Positions 43,601 through 51,367 of a stretch of 64,000 bases of DNA are shown here, piece after piece. Below the pieces are notes generated by a model, which did not search any database, was not told the origin of the DNA, and saw nothing but the letters and a program-made list of their open reading frames with translations. Numbering within the stretch: the stretch's first letter is position 1; each line of letters opens with the position of its first letter. Source of the DNA: Bacteroidales bacterium. GTDB taxonomy: Bacteria > Bacteroidota > Bacteroidia > Bacteroidales > F082. The position numbers were made by a program, and so were the translations under genes. The stretch lies in assembly GCA_028277395.1 (NCBI GenBank), contig JANQGJ010000080.1:1-64000 (forward strand). Reading direction: 5' to 3'.

Positions 43601-45120
43601 CTTCATTAAAACCATATTTCCAGGTGTTTGCTGATAATAACGGGTTGATTGAGTCTGAAATTATTTATAGTGATAGTGCTCATCAATGGTTAAGTGGTGT
43701 GAGTGATGTTGATTTACCATTATATGCACTGGACTGGATCAGGTCTGGTACCTATGGCAACCCTGAGGAGGGAGGTAGTTCTGCCGGCGATGATTGGAAT
43801 GTTGGTGCTGTGCCAAGTAATCCCTGGGATCCAACATCAGTGTACGAGAAAATACTTGTAGGAACATGGGCTCCATATTGTATGACAGCATCAGGTAATT
43901 CCAGAATTACCGGTGAGGTTGTGGAAAGTCAGTATGGACCAGCTTTCAGTAAAATATCAAAGTTAAAATCTGAGTTTATAGATGTCGCCAGTGTAGATAT
44001 TGTGCTTACACCGGATAGAGATAAATGGTCAAGATGTCCTGTGCTTGAAGCAAATTATAATTCAGATCTTACAGAAGGTAACGCTGAAAGATTCCGTAAA
44101 AGAGAAGCCCCTTCAGTAGATAAAGATGGTAATCCTGCAGTTAGAGGTTCAGGGCCAAGCGAAAACCCTGATGATCCAAACTATATAAGTGATTACGGTA
44201 TGGGATGGTTCCCGGGTTATGCTCTAAACATTGAAACAGGAGAAAGATTGAATATTATGTTTGCCGAGGATTCGTATCTTGTGGAACAAAATGGTCGCGA
44301 TATGTTGTTTAATCCAACAAAACGTAACCTGCTTCTGGAGGATCAGTTATTCGATGAAAACATATTCAAAGGAGTAGGTGAAAACATGGAGCCTGTTATG
44401 GGAGGTAAGCATTATGTATATGTACTTGATCACAGATCTGAATATTTCATTAATACTGATGATAATGATACTATTAAACGTTATGATATGCCTGCCTATG
44501 ATGCAGGTAGAGCGGCGTCTAATATACTTGATTCGCTATATACTTTAATTACACCTCATGGCGAAAGTGCTTTCTACAGTTTGAATATGTACACAGGTGT
44601 TCCAATGGGAGTTGTTGGCGAAGAATGGCTTTCCAATGAAGCCAGAATAAGAATCAGGATAAGTAAACCATATAAGAGTGGATATACCTCAATGCCTTTG
44701 GATACAGTTCTGGATGGAATGGATGTGAATAATTACTATCCAATGTATCAGTTCACAATGGATGGATTACAAACTGAATACGAAGTAGCTGAAAAGAAAC
44801 AAATGGATCTGGATGCTATAGTTGTTGTACCTAATCCATATTATGCTTATTCAGACTACGAACATAATGCATTGGATAATAGGGTTAAAATTACCAATTT
44901 GCCAAAAAAATGTACAGTTACAATATATAATGTTAGTGGTACTAAGATCAGACAGTTTACTAAAGATACCGAAGAAACAACAATTGAATGGGATCTTAAG
45001 AACTTTGCATCTGTTCCAATTGCTGGTGGTGTTTATTATTTCCATATAGAATCTGACGATGGTGATCGGGTAGTTAAATGGTTCTGTGTAACCAGAATTC
45101 CAGACCTTAACACTTTCTAA
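40681..45120 (+). CDS. Large secreted surface protein with Por-type C-terminal domain
   Basis: The 1479-residue protein has a signal peptide (LLINQLQAREY) and a long Gly/Asp/Tyr/Pro-rich beta body with many calcium-like acidic loops (DVLGDGEYDPYSGDYPYYD, VDPDLGYPDDDF). The C-terminal region VVVPNPYYAYSDYEHN...VTIYNVSGTKIRQFTKD...GGVYYFHIES resembles a type A T9SS sorting domain. It then ends unusually in DGDRVVKWFCVTRIPDLNTF, beyond the normal end of such domains. It lies 48 bp after the TonB-type receptor and 45 bp before the PorV-family gene. No catalytic motif was recognised. It may be a receptor-bound surface lipocalin-like or adhesion protein. Confidence 0.82.
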   Translation: MKNIIRTCVIVFVSFLLINQLQAREYRGKKLKQGNTLKQTTAGCSPAAAYDWLDINNVRARINTGGDMWWDLPGGVGSKYFIPKEGSATSMYSGSLWIGGLDVNNQLKLAAQRFRQDGIDFWTGPLTVDGTASVDEEVCAQYDVFFKITRAEIDEFLSHTDPEDGHFIPSEDYNIPPSILNWPAHGDVSMGQSYYLAPFYDVLGDGEYDPYSGDYPYYDITNELCHTEIPTMEEEIDGTLDGSILADQVIKGDQTLWWVFNDKGNIHTETNGSAIGVEIRAQAFAFATNDVINNMTFYSYEIINRSTFELTQTYFTPWVDPDLGYPDDDFVGCDVARGLGYCYNGRAVDGNGEVNSYGDQPPAIGVDFFQGPYMDPDGYDNPSFNGDSTAGPSFGGSCDIVGQNGIEKQMSFFRDGDLVTETTIVRSAAINGVNFGNDIVDDERFGMRRFIFFSNGNCNTCDPDDNASQHYNYLKGIWKDNTKMYYGGTAHIAGQGTVGPECDFMFPGDSDPCNWGTQGIPPNGGFNQNGFYWTEETGDNGSPNPPADRRFLQSAGPFTLLPGAVNYITVGIPWARAQSGGPWASVELLRVVDDKCQALFDNCFKVIDGPTAPDLSAVELDRKLIIYISNSPTSNNYLEKYAEYDPNIIQPLPGSDPPVESDAWYRFEGYQIFQLKGPTVSIDNIHDPDLVRLVAQFDVKNGVTKIVNYYFDDYIGANVPVVEVDGGDNGISHSFELTQDAFATDDVRLVNNKQYYYMAVAYAHNNYLDYGIDFPNSQGQTHPYLSGRKNIQLYTFMPHLTVNGTVMNGNYGDSPKITRIAGNGNGGQNLEFTDETVEEILSKPPAGPDNIFGMPDYPIAYNPVYKINHGPLNVKVVDPLNVVNADYTWWMDTLIRVKIRDITGDPSVEGDTTSKLIGRWKLKNNITNEIYESDTTILEEYEQLFLDLGFSINIEQPFEPGPIEIGEVEAGNPSSLKPYFQVFADNNGLIESEIIYSDSAHQWLSGVSDVDLPLYALDWIRSGTYGNPEEGGSSAGDDWNVGAVPSNPWDPTSVYEKILVGTWAPYCMTASGNSRITGEVVESQYGPAFSKISKLKSEFIDVASVDIVLTPDRDKWSRCPVLEANYNSDLTEGNAERFRKREAPSVDKDGNPAVRGSGPSENPDDPNYISDYGMGWFPGYALNIETGERLNIMFAEDSYLVEQNGRDMLFNPTKRNLLLEDQLFDENIFKGVGENMEPVMGGKHYVYVLDHRSEYFINTDDNDTIKRYDMPAYDAGRAASNILDSLYTLITPHGESAFYSLNMYTGVPMGVVGEEWLSNEARIRIRISKPYKSGYTSMPLDTVLDGMDVNNYYPMYQFTMDGLQTEYEVAEKKQMDLDAIVVVPNPYYAYSDYEHNALDNRVKITNLPKKCTVTIYNVSGTKIRQFTKDTEETTIEWDLKNFASVPIAGGVYYFHIESDDGDRVVKWFCVTRIPDLNTF

Positions 45121-45165
45121 AATAAATTATAATCTGTCTTGAACTAGAAATTAATCAAGTTGAAT

Positions 45166-46233
45166 ATGAAAACTCTTTATAGAAATCTGATCGTAATATT
45201 GATCGTAACCTTAATATTTCCCTTAGCAGAGTCAACTTTTGCAGGAAACAGAGACAGGTCTGGTCAGGCCGGTGCAACCGAATTATTGATTAATCCATGG
45301 GCTCGAAGTAGTGGTTGGGCTAGTGCCAATATGTCAAGAGTAAGAGGCCTGGAAGCAATATGGGGCAACGTTGCCGGTACAGCTTTTACGCCGAAAACAC
45401 AGTTGATATTCTCAAACACACAGTGGCTGAAAGGAACAGGAACAAATATTATGTCCTTTGGTCTTTCACAACGCGTTGGTGAAGCAGGAGCATTGAGTTT
45501 AGCTGTTATGTCTATGACATTTGGTGATATTGATATTAGAACAGTTGATAATCCTGATGAGTCACAGGGAACATATAGCCCAAGTCTGATGAATATTGCA
45601 ATTGCATATTCAAAAGCATTTTCAAACAGCATTTATGCCGGTGCAGTTATCAAAATTGTATCCGAGTCAATTGCTGATGTTAGTGCGGTTGGAGTTGCTG
45701 TAGATGCGGGTATTCAATATGTAACCGGTGGTCAGGAACAAATATCTTTTGGTATTGCTCTTAGAAACTGGGGGCCAAAAATGCAGTATTCAGGTGATGG
45801 GTTATCACTACGTACTGTTATATCAGGTCAGGAAACTTCATTTACATTGGAGCAAAGGTCTATGGCTTTTGAAATGCCTGCACAGTTAAATATTGGTGCT
45901 GCATACGATTTCCTTTTCCCAAAGGATTACAGACTTACTGCTGCTGGTAACTTTACATCAAACTCATTTAGCCAGGATCAATTTTCATTCGGACTGGAAC
46001 TAAGTTTGAAAGATTATGTTATGCTCAGAAGTGGTTATACCTACGAAAAAGGTATGTTTGAAGAAAAAACTTCAACAGAGAATATCAACATTAATAATGG
46101 ATTAAGCGCAGGATTAAGTGTTCAGGTTCCTTTAAATAAGGAAAATGGCAGCTTTATCGGAATTGATTATACCTACCGTGAATCACAGAGTTTCAATGGT
46201 TCACATACGATGGGAATTATTTTTAATTTCTAA
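45166..46233 (+). CDS. PorV/PorQ-family outer-membrane protein
   Basis: The barrel of about 355 residues has a signal peptide (to ESTFAGN). The PorV/PorQ-family start is GQAGATELLINPWARSSGWASANMSRVRGLEAIWGNVAGTAF, reading through QLIFSNTQWLKGTGTNIMSFGLSQ. The C-terminus is GSHTMGIIFNF. PorV shuttles T9SS cargo from the translocon to the attachment complex, and family members often serve particular cargo. Its position right after a 1479-residue secreted protein suggests it is a dedicated partner. The ATG at 45166 is preferred over the TTG at 45160. Confidence 0.88.
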   Translation: MKTLYRNLIVILIVTLIFPLAESTFAGNRDRSGQAGATELLINPWARSSGWASANMSRVRGLEAIWGNVAGTAFTPKTQLIFSNTQWLKGTGTNIMSFGLSQRVGEAGALSLAVMSMTFGDIDIRTVDNPDESQGTYSPSLMNIAIAYSKAFSNSIYAGAVIKIVSESIADVSAVGVAVDAGIQYVTGGQEQISFGIALRNWGPKMQYSGDGLSLRTVISGQETSFTLEQRSMAFEMPAQLNIGAAYDFLFPKDYRLTAAGNFTSNSFSQDQFSFGLELSLKDYVMLRSGYTYEKGMFEEKTSTENININNGLSAGLSVQVPLNKENGSFIGIDYTYRESQSFNGSHTMGIIFNF

Positions 46234-46261
46234 GATATTAGACACTGTAAAAAATTCTTAT

Positions 46262-46269
46262 TATTTTTG
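46262..46269 (+). promoter_or_regulatory. Promoter -7 element for greA, upstream of a hairpin
   Basis: TATTTTTG followed by C is a perfect TAnnTTTG. A start near 46276 would place the terminator-like hairpin at the very 5' end of the greA mRNA. Confidence 0.45.
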
Positions 46270-46277
46270 CAGTTATT

Positions 46278-46312
46278 AAAAAAGACTCTTAATGCATGTT
46301 AAGGGTCTTTTT
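46278..46312 (+). terminator. Terminator-like hairpin between the PorV-family gene and greA
   Basis: AAGACTCTTAA (46282-46292) pairs with TTAAGGGTCTT (46299-46309) over 11 bp with one G-U wobble around a TGCATG loop. TTT follows. It probably ends the three-gene surface operon. Because a promoter lies just upstream, it could also fold in the greA leader. Confidence 0.7.
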
Positions 46313-46346
46313 GGCTTATTAATAACTTATAAAAAGACGTATAAAA

Positions 46347-46820
46347 ATGTCTGAAACGAAATATTTTACTAAAGAAGGGCTTAAGAAATTGCGTGATGAG
46401 GTCGAATATCTGACAAATGTAGAAAGACCAAGAATTTCGAAACAAATAGCTGAAGCACGCGATAAGGGAGACTTATCAGAAAATGCAGAATATGACGCTG
46501 CTAAAGAAGCACAGGGGTTACTGGAATTAAAGATTGCAAAACTACAGGAAAAACTTCGTGCTGGACGACTTATTGATGAGTCAAAGATGGATGAGTCCAA
46601 AGTTTATATATTATCAACAGTCACAATAAAAAATGTAAAGAATAATGCCACAATGAAATATACTCTTGTACCGGAGGAAGAATCTGATTTGAAACAGGGT
46701 AAAATTTCTGTAGAATCCCCTATTGCAAAAGGACTGTTGGGGAAAGAAATAGGTAATACTGCCGATATCACTGTACCTGCCGGAACACTAACTTTTAAGA
46801 TAATAGATATAACAAGATAA
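46347..46820 (+). CDS. greA: Transcription elongation factor GreA
   Basis: The 157-residue protein has the usual GreA length. The N-terminal coiled coil starts TKEGLKKLRDEVEYLTNVERPRISKQI and contains the catalytic acidic tip region ARDKGDLSENAEYDAAKE. The C-terminal FKBP-like domain contains TVTIKNVKNNATMKYTLVPEEESDL and ISVESPIAKGLLGKEIGNTADITVPAG. It rescues backtracked RNA polymerase by stimulating transcript cleavage. The HIT-protein gene follows by 10 bp and is co-transcribed. Confidence 0.97.
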   Translation: MSETKYFTKEGLKKLRDEVEYLTNVERPRISKQIAEARDKGDLSENAEYDAAKEAQGLLELKIAKLQEKLRAGRLIDESKMDESKVYILSTVTIKNVKNNATMKYTLVPEEESDLKQGKISVESPIAKGLLGKEIGNTADITVPAGTLTFKIIDITR

Positions 46821-46830
46821 ATTCACTGAT

Positions 46831-47232
46831 ATGGCATCAATTTTTACAAAAATAATTCAGGGTGAAATACCATCTTATAAAATTGCTGAGAATGACGATT
46901 ATTTTGCCTTTCTGGATATAAATCCATTGGCAAAAGGCCATACTTTAGTTATACCTAAAAAGGAAACAGATTACATTTTTGATGTCGAAGACAAGGAACT
47001 GGGCGGATTGATGGTATTCGCCAAAAAAGTGGGACTGGCAATAGAAAAGGTTGTTGAGTGTAAAAGAATCGGAGTAACTGTTATTGGGTTGGAAGTTCCG
47101 CATGCTCATATCCATTTAATCCCTTTAAATTCATTGTATGATATGGATTTTAAGCAGCCTAAGCTTAGTTTTACCAACGAGGAATATATTGACCTCGCCG
47201 AACGAATAAAACACGCATATAGCCTTCTTTAA
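46831..47232 (+). CDS. HIT-family nucleotide-binding protein
   Basis: The 133-residue protein begins SIFTKIIQGEIPSYKIAENDDYFAFLDINPLAKGHTLVIPK. It ends the catalytic site with PHAHIHLIPL (HxHxH). It is a cytoplasmic nucleotide hydrolase or transferase of the HINT/PKCI type, probably acting on AMP-linked small molecules. It is co-transcribed with greA and ends 15 bp from the convergent amidotransferase gene. The short C-terminus and lack of other domains are typical. Confidence 0.94.
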   Translation: MASIFTKIIQGEIPSYKIAENDDYFAFLDINPLAKGHTLVIPKKETDYIFDVEDKELGGLMVFAKKVGLAIEKVVECKRIGVTVIGLEVPHAHIHLIPLNSLYDMDFKQPKLSFTNEEYIDLAERIKHAYSLL

Positions 47233-47247
47233 ATCTGCGGATGTTAC

Positions 47248-49149
47248 CTAATATGCCCTGGTTGAAATACCCTCAATGTAATTAATGAAGGATTGATTAA
47301 CTACTTTGTTTCCTCCGGGTGTAGGATAGTTTCCGGTAAAATACCAATCACCCTTGTTTTCAGGAATAGCCTTATGTAAGTCCTCAATACTTTGGTAAAT
47401 AACCTTTACCTCAGCCCTGATGCCTTTTGCCTTAACAAGTTCAGCAACTTTATTAGATATCTGTACTGCTTTAAAAGGTTCATAAATTTCTTTTACATAA
47501 TTTACAATTTCCTCTTTAGGTGAATTTTGTTGTTTTTTAGCCTTCTTATATACATCGTTTATGATGTGTTCCTGTTTGGTTTCTTTAAGCAATTCAATTG
47601 CAGCATTAAACGCAACAAAATCACTGAGTCGTGCCATGTCAATACCATAGCAGTCAGGATATCTGATCTGAGGAGCAGAAGAAGCAATAATGATTTTCTT
47701 TGGCAGAAGCCTGTCCAGTATTTGAATAATACTTTGTTTCAGTGTAGTACCCCTTACAATCGAATCATCCAACACAACAAGTGTATCAACACCTTTATTT
47801 ACAACGCCATAGGTAACATCATAAACATGACCCACCAGATCATCACGCTGGTTATCCTGGGTGATGAATGTTCTTAATTTGGCATCTTTTACAGCAATAG
47901 ATTCAACTCTGGGCTTTGAATTGAAAAAAGTATCCAGCATTTCTGCAGATATCTTATCCTTGTTTTTAAGAATTTTTTGTTTGATCATATCAGAAGAAAA
48001 TGTGTTTATCTGGTCCATCATTCCCTGAAATGCAACAGATGCTGTATTAGGAATATAGGAAAACACAGTATTTCTTATATCATAATCTATCTCTTTGAGA
48101 ACATTGGCTGTTAGAAGCCTGCCAAGACTCTTTCTTTCTTTATATATGTCTTTATCGGTACCTCTGGAAAAGTAGATTCTTTCAAATGAGCATGCTGTTT
48201 TCGGTTTAGCCTCAATAAACCTTTTAATTTCAAATGAAGAATCCTTTTTAATAATAAGAGAATGACCGGGTTCAAGTTCCTTAACATCATTAACCCTGAC
48301 ATTAAATGCAGTTTGAATAACAGGTCTTTCAGAAGCTGCAACAATAACTTCATCATCCACATAGTAAAATGCCGGTCTGATGCCATTAGGATCTCTCATG
48401 ATGAATGAATCTCCATGACCCAGCAGTCCACCAATTACATAACCACCATCCCATTTCTTGGCCGATTCATTTAATATGCTGTGAATATCAATATTATCAA
48501 TGATATAGTTTGTAATTTCTTTCTTCGACAAACCCTGTTTCTTGTACTGGGAATATAGTCTCTGATTTTCTTCATCAAGAAAATGACCAATCTTTTCAAG
48601 TACGGTTACAGTATCCGAAGTCTCAACAGGATACTGACCAAGATCTACCAATTGCTGAAAAAGTTCCCTGGTATTAGTCATATTGAAATTGCCTGCCAGA
48701 ACCAGGTTTCGGGTTTTCCAGTTATTAGCACGAACAAGTGGATGGAGATGTTTTACACTATTTCCACCAAAGGTACCATACCTTAAATGACCTAAAAATA
48801 ACTCACTGGTAAAATCTGCATTTTCCTTAAGCCAGTTTACATCGGCAAGACGCTTAGGGTTTCCTTTAACAGCGTTTTGAATTCCATCGTATGCCTGATT
48901 AAAAATGTCCTTTATCGGTGTTGATTTAATTGACCTGATCCTGCTGATATATCTTTGGCCTGGTTCCAGATCAATCTTAACCTCTGCAATCCCGGCTCCA
49001 TCCTGCCCCCTGTTATGCTGTTTCTGCATTAGCAAATGCAGCTTTTGTAACCCATAAACAGACGTTCCATACTTTGAAAGGTAATACTCAAGAGGCTTCC
49101 GTAATCTAATTAAGGCGATGCCACATTCGTGATTAATACGATCGCTCAT
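47248..49149 (-). CDS. Amidophosphoribosyltransferase-like class II glutamine amidotransferase
   Basis: This protein of about 633 residues has an N-terminal glutaminase domain with nucleophile Cys9 in NHECGIALIRL, and GQDGAGIAEV and FLGHLRYGTFG. A phosphoribosyltransferase domain carries the PRPP motif VVLDDSIVRGTTLKQSI. Bacteroidota often carry a long PurF-like protein of this size besides the standard ~470-residue enzyme. It should transfer amide nitrogen to PRPP in purine synthesis, but the inserts (about 330-430) leave some doubt on substrate. I moved the start 23 codons downstream of the longest frame, because the ATG at 49149 puts the cysteine near the N-terminus, as in the family. Confidence 0.88.
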   Translation of the reverse strand: MSDRINHECGIALIRLRKPLEYYLSKYGTSVYGLQKLHLLMQKQHNRGQDGAGIAEVKIDLEPGQRYISRIRSIKSTPIKDIFNQAYDGIQNAVKGNPKRLADVNWLKENADFTSELFLGHLRYGTFGGNSVKHLHPLVRANNWKTRNLVLAGNFNMTNTRELFQQLVDLGQYPVETSDTVTVLEKIGHFLDEENQRLYSQYKKQGLSKKEITNYIIDNIDIHSILNESAKKWDGGYVIGGLLGHGDSFIMRDPNGIRPAFYYVDDEVIVAASERPVIQTAFNVRVNDVKELEPGHSLIIKKDSSFEIKRFIEAKPKTACSFERIYFSRGTDKDIYKERKSLGRLLTANVLKEIDYDIRNTVFSYIPNTASVAFQGMMDQINTFSSDMIKQKILKNKDKISAEMLDTFFNSKPRVESIAVKDAKLRTFITQDNQRDDLVGHVYDVTYGVVNKGVDTLVVLDDSIVRGTTLKQSIIQILDRLLPKKIIIASSAPQIRYPDCYGIDMARLSDFVAFNAAIELLKETKQEHIINDVYKKAKKQQNSPKEEIVNYVKEIYEPFKAVQISNKVAELVKAKGIRAEVKVIYQSIEDLHKAIPENKGDWYFTGNYPTPGGNKVVNQSFINYIEGISTRAY

Positions 49150-49168
49150 TTTCTGCGCAGAATATTTA

Positions 49169-49187
49169 TAATTTTGTGGCAAAAGTA
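49169..49187. promoter_or_regulatory. Overlapping divergent promoters (amidotransferase / GNAT)
   Basis: A plus-strand TAATTTTG (49169-49176) and a minus-strand TACTTTTG (complement of 49180-49187) are 3 bp apart. Each -7 element falls on the predicted start site of the other transcript. A 12-bp palindrome, TTCTGCGCAGAA (49151-49162), lies between the -7 pair and the amidotransferase ATG. Confidence 0.5.
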
Positions 49188-49195
49188 AGAAAAAG

Positions 49196-49654
49196 ATGAT
49201 TAAAATCAGGTTATCCAATGAATATGATGCCCATCATATTGTTGACTTTCAGTTAAGAATGGCTGATGAAACCGAAGGGGTAGTTCTCAATAAAGATGCA
49301 GTTTTTGAGGGTGTTAGGGCTGTTTATAAAGATCCTGACAAAGGAAAATATTTTGTTGCTGTTGAAGATGAGAAAATAATAGCTTCATTGTTAATAACAC
49401 CGGAATGGAGCGACTGGCGCAATCAATGGAATTACTGGATTCAGTCGGTATATGTAATTCCCGAAAAAAGAGGTCAGGGAGTTTTTGCATTACTTTATGA
49501 AAGTATTAAAAAACAGGTACTTGAAAATAATGATGTAGCAGGAATAAAATTATATGTTGACCAGACAAACACTGCTGCTAAAATGGTATATTCCAAAGTT
49601 GGCATGAATGGTGATCATTACCAGTTGTTTGAATGGATGAAACCGACCAAATGA
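49196..49654 (+). CDS. GNAT-family acetyltransferase
   Basis: The 152-residue protein has a GNAT fold: IRLSNEYDAHHIVDFQLRMADE at the start, a central NYWIQSVYVIPEKRGQGVFALLYESI carrying the acetyl-CoA motif (RGQGVF), and a C-terminal KLYVDQTNTAAKMVYSKVGM. It transfers an acetyl group to an unidentified amine. It is transcribed divergently from the amidotransferase, with overlapping promoters, and has a leader of only about 13 nt. Confidence 0.9.
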   Translation: MIKIRLSNEYDAHHIVDFQLRMADETEGVVLNKDAVFEGVRAVYKDPDKGKYFVAVEDEKIIASLLITPEWSDWRNQWNYWIQSVYVIPEKRGQGVFALLYESIKKQVLENNDVAGIKLYVDQTNTAAKMVYSKVGMNGDHYQLFEWMKPTK

Positions 49655-49728
49655 AAGAAGAGTTATTCGCCCTGGTTTTGACCGAAATAATTAACTTTAC
49701 CCCGTAATTTCTAAAACAATCAATTATT

Positions 49729-51336
49729 ATGAAGAATTATTTAAACACCATATCCTTGCTGTTTCTTAGCTTGATGCTAACTACAAACCTGGTTTCTCAA
49801 ACAGCTGATAAAAGCGACTGGAAAGATGGATATCCTGAAGGTTGCACTACAATAACTATAGGAAAAGATGCAAGTTTCGATGGTTCTGTAATGACATCTC
49901 ATACTGATGATAGTCACCGAACAAGGTCATGGATAGATATTGTACCTGCAAAACACCATACAAAAGGTGAAATGGTATCAATGTACAAACGGGTAAAAAA
50001 TGACTCACTGGCGATGCCTGCCTATGGACATCAAAAAGTTGGTGAAATACCACAGGTAAGCAATACCAATGGCTATATAAATACTGCTTATCCCAGTTTA
50101 AATGATAAACAACTTGGAATAGGGGAGTCGACATTTGGAGGACGAGAAGAATTGCAAAGTGATGCTGGAATAATTGATTGTCAAAGACTTTGTTTACTAA
50201 TGCTTGAACGGGAATCAACCGCAAGAGGAGCAATTAAGACTGCTGGTAAACTGTTAAAGAAATATGGATGGAATGATTATGGTGAAGTACTTACAATAGC
50301 TGATAAAAATGAGGTATGGCATCTCGAAATTGTTGGACCAGGAAAAGGTAAGGTAGGAGCTGTTTGGGTTGCACAGAGAGTACCTGACGGGCATATCTCG
50401 GTAAATGCCAATGCAAGTACTATCAAAGAAATAAACCTTAAGGATAAAGATCATTTCATGGCATCTGAAAATGTATACGATGTAGCAAAAGAAAATGGAT
50501 GGTGGGATCCTGAAAAAGAAGAATTTCGCTTTTGTTATGCATATGCACCAAAAAGTCGTAACTCTCCTGCTTCCAGAAGACGCGAATGGAGAGTATTTGA
50601 CCTGCTAGCTCCTTCATATGGATTTGATGCAAACGATAAGGATTTTCCTTTTTCAGTAAAACCTGATACACTTGTTACCCTTGAGAAACTCATGAGTGTA
50701 TTCAGAGATTACTATGAAGGAACTCCGTATGACATGACCAAAACACTAACAGTTACTGATAAAGAAGGGAAAACAGTAATTTCCCCGCTTGCAAGTCCAC
50801 ATATGCCATATGATGCAAATAAGCTGCACAGGATAAACGGAGGGTGGGGACCTTTGGGCGAACGTACGATAGCCCGCTGGTACACTATGTATGCGACAAT
50901 AATTCAGTTAAGAAACTGGTTGCCTGATGAAATTGGAGGTGTTGAGTGGCTGGCAATGGATAATGTAGCAACTTCGATATATGTTCCAATTTATGGTTGT
51001 GTAAGTGATCTGCCAGTACAGTATAAAACACCAGGAAGAGTAAATGGTTATACATTGGAATCAGCCTGGTGGATTTTCAACAGATTGGGTACTCTTGCCT
51101 CCCAGCGCTGGGGTGAAATGAGACATGATGTAACAGCAGTTTGGGAGCCAATGGAGTTAAAATTCATCGAAGAACAAAAAAAAATTGATGATCAGGCATT
51201 GAAACTATATAAGGAAAACAAAAAGGATGCAATTGAATTTCTAAATAAATATTCCAACAAACAGGGAACAAAGGTAATGGATGAAGCAATAAAACTTGGC
51301 GATTTCCTATGGACTAAATATGATGAGAAATTTTAA
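49729..51336 (+). CDS. Secreted C69-family dipeptidase
   Basis: The 535-residue Ntn-hydrolase has a signal peptide (to NLVSQ) and nucleophile Cys39 in YPEGCTTITIGKDASFDGSVMTSHTDD, the standard start of C69 peptidases. IGESTFGGREEL, EVWHLEIVGPGKGKVGAVWVAQRVPDG and NGGWGPLGERTIARWYT follow. These enzymes cleave dipeptides after removing residues before the cysteine. Here the cysteine is about 15 residues after the likely signal cleavage, so a short propeptide must also be cut off. It acts in the periplasm or outside. It has its own unit and converges on the AI-2E gene. Confidence 0.92.
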   Translation: MKNYLNTISLLFLSLMLTTNLVSQTADKSDWKDGYPEGCTTITIGKDASFDGSVMTSHTDDSHRTRSWIDIVPAKHHTKGEMVSMYKRVKNDSLAMPAYGHQKVGEIPQVSNTNGYINTAYPSLNDKQLGIGESTFGGREELQSDAGIIDCQRLCLLMLERESTARGAIKTAGKLLKKYGWNDYGEVLTIADKNEVWHLEIVGPGKGKVGAVWVAQRVPDGHISVNANASTIKEINLKDKDHFMASENVYDVAKENGWWDPEKEEFRFCYAYAPKSRNSPASRRREWRVFDLLAPSYGFDANDKDFPFSVKPDTLVTLEKLMSVFRDYYEGTPYDMTKTLTVTDKEGKTVISPLASPHMPYDANKLHRINGGWGPLGERTIARWYTMYATIIQLRNWLPDEIGGVEWLAMDNVATSIYVPIYGCVSDLPVQYKTPGRVNGYTLESAWWIFNRLGTLASQRWGEMRHDVTAVWEPMELKFIEEQKKIDDQALKLYKENKKDAIEFLNKYSNKQGTKVMDEAIKLGDFLWTKYDEKF

Positions 51337-51367
51337 TATCCGTTATTAAATTTCCATTTTTATACTA

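Noticed and set aside
45264-45632. 122-residue antisense ORF in the PorV-family gene
   Set aside because: Opposite a confident coding frame, with no start signal or domain.
47248-49149. Naming the amidotransferase purF outright
   Set aside because: Motifs fit, but the protein is about 160 residues longer than standard PurF and a second copy is common in this phylum, so the symbol is withheld.
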